Shown here: piece by piece, positions 4,977-5,950 of the stretch | Layout: each line of letters opens with the position of its first letter | Numbering within the stretch: position 1 is the first letter of the stretch | Source: Aquimarina sp. | Lineage (GTDB): Bacteria; Bacteroidota; Bacteroidia; Flavobacteriales; Flavobacteriaceae | NCBI GenBank assembly: GCA_011524575.1 | Contig: WTKB01000270.1 | Span: forward strand, 1-5,950 | Direction of reading: 5' to 3' | DNA length: 5,950 nt | Translations under genes and position numbers: made by a program | The notes under the pieces: model-generated | What the model was told of the DNA's origin: nothing | Seen by the model: the letters and a program-made list of their open reading frames with translations, nothing else | The model's database searches: none

Positions 4977-5950
4977 ATGAAAAAAATAGTATTACTTTAT
5001 ACAGGAGGAACTATAGGAATGACTATGAATAAAGAGACGGGTTTTTTAGAGCCTCATTCTTTAGAATCATTACTAGAAAAAGTACCTCAGATGGGTAAAT
5101 TTAAGGCGCAAATTGATTTTTATAGTTTCCCTAAAATTAAAGATTCTGCTGATATCTCTCTTGAAGATTGGCAATCTATAGGTTCTTATATCTGGGAACA
5201 TTATACTCTTTACGATGGTTTTGTGATTTTGCATGGTACAGATACGATGTCTTACACTGCTTCTGCACTTAGTTTTATGTTTCAAAATTTGGATAAACCT
5301 ATTTTGGTTACAGGTGCAGCTTATCCTATAGAAAACACAATTTCTGATGCAGTTAATAATTTATTATTTGCATTAAAAGTATGTTTGCTTTGTCGTAAAG
5401 ATGCTGTAAATCCGCTACTCACGGAAGTAGGTATTGTTTTTAATAACAAAGTTTTTAGAGCAAATCGTACGGTTAAGTTAAATTCTACAGGTTTTGATTT
5501 GTATACTTCACCAAATTTCCCTGTACTATTATCTTTAGAAACACTTACTAATTTTGATGTGAATTTGTTTCTACGTCCTAATTTGAATAGACCTGTTCGG
5601 TTTTTGCCAAAGTTGAGTAATCAATGTTTAGTTCTTAATTTGTTTCCTGGAATTACAAAGGAGTTTGTAGTTCAGTATTTAAATGCTTTACCTTTTAAGG
5701 TATTGATTGTTGGTGCTTATGGTTCTGGAACCATTATAAGTGCTCCTTGGTTTACAGATTGTTTAAAAAATGTCATTAGCCATGATAAGCATGTTGTAAT
5801 GTATTCGCAGTGTGTGTTTGGTAAGATTGAACCCATTTATTTCTCTTCAAAAATCTGGCAAGATATAGGGGTTATTAGTGTAAAGGATATGACCTTTGAG
5901 GCTTTATGGGTAAAGGTGTTGTTTATTCTCGGTCAAAGTGAAGATAATGA
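4977..5950 (+). CDS. ansA: Divergent type I (cytoplasmic) L-asparaginase, 3' end cut by window
   Basis: Asparaginase hydrolyses L-asparagine to aspartate and ammonia. I translated 324 uninterrupted codons from the ATG at 4977; the frame is open at the window end, and family length (about 340) suggests only 15-20 codons are missing. There is no signal peptide, fitting the cytoplasmic type I enzyme. Catalytic positions are kept: Thr12 in YTGGTIGM (8-15), Ser57, Thr88-Asp89 in LHGTDTMSY (85-93), and Lys167 in RANRTVKLN (161-169). LFPGI (222-226), AYGSG (247-251), QC (278-279) and KDMTFEA (303-309) mark the C-terminal domain. Several usually constant segments differ: TGSQLPI reads TGAAYPI (112-118), the following RTD.KEN reads ISDAVNN (122-128), and QCSGG reads QCVFG (278-282). 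It may therefore be a specialised paralogue with altered substrate or control; the family assignment is firm, the exact substrate less so. Confidence 0.85.
   Translation, partial: MKKIVLLYTGGTIGMTMNKETGFLEPHSLESLLEKVPQMGKFKAQIDFYSFPKIKDSADISLEDWQSIGSYIWEHYTLYDGFVILHGTDTMSYTASALSFMFQNLDKPILVTGAAYPIENTISDAVNNLLFALKVCLLCRKDAVNPLLTEVGIVFNNKVFRANRTVKLNSTGFDLYTSPNFPVLLSLETLTNFDVNLFLRPNLNRPVRFLPKLSNQCLVLNLFPGITKEFVVQYLNALPFKVLIVGAYGSGTIISAPWFTDCLKNVISHDKHVVMYSQCVFGKIEPIYFSSKIWQDIGVISVKDMTFEALWVKVLFILGQSEDN

Noticed and set aside
5073..5285. 70-residue minus-strand open frame
   Set aside because: It is antisense to the asparaginase gene, which has a clear family match in the other strand.

Overview
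The window is low-GC DNA from a member of the Bacteroidota, most likely a flavobacterium (class Flavobacteriia). Signs of this are a Bacteroidota-type lipoprotein signal, a PorV/PorQ-family outer-membrane barrel (type IX secretion system families), promoter-like TTTG / TAnnTTTG elements, A-rich sequence instead of strong Shine-Dalgarno sites, and close resemblance of the LuxE-like and PssA proteins to flavobacterial forms as I remember them. No database search was run.

Layout: (1) 1-70 is the 3' end or UTR of an upstream gene, closed by a terminator hairpin. (2) 115-1230 (+) is a surface-type lipoprotein with a beta-helix-like sequence, followed by a strong terminator. (3) 1301-1417 is a truncated copy of a palindromic element, and 1417-1647 (-) is a small charged hypothetical protein whose stop codon is partly made by that element's end. 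(4) 1648-1766 is a divergent promoter region containing a 9-bp inverted repeat that carries a TATATTTG box on each strand. (5) 1767-2759 (+) is a LuxE/PaaK-type acyl-activating protein, convergent with 2774-3466 (-), phosphatidylserine synthase PssA. (6) 3554-4699 (+) is a PorV/PorQ-family outer-membrane protein that appears to start at TTG. (7) 4707-4860 is a complete 154-bp copy of the palindromic element, flanked by TTA on both sides. (8) 4977 to the window end (+) is a divergent type I asparaginase, cut by the window edge about 15-20 codons before its expected end.

The genes do not form one obvious pathway. PssA makes a phospholipid precursor and the LuxE-like protein probably activates or transfers an acyl group, so both touch lipid chemistry. 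The lipoprotein and the barrel are envelope proteins. Asparaginase is amino-acid metabolism. No defence system, CRISPR array, tRNA or rRNA was seen.

The most interesting signal is the repeat. It is a fold-back, MITE-like element whose two arms pair over 76 positions (including one flanking base pair) around a CTCG loop. Its ends are GAGCTTGTTT and its flanks TTA/TTA, which fit the GAG-end and TNA-target pattern I recall for the IS1031 subgroup of IS5-family insertion sequences. Both copies lie in the same orientation against the 3' ends of genes, where the hairpin could also act on transcript ends.
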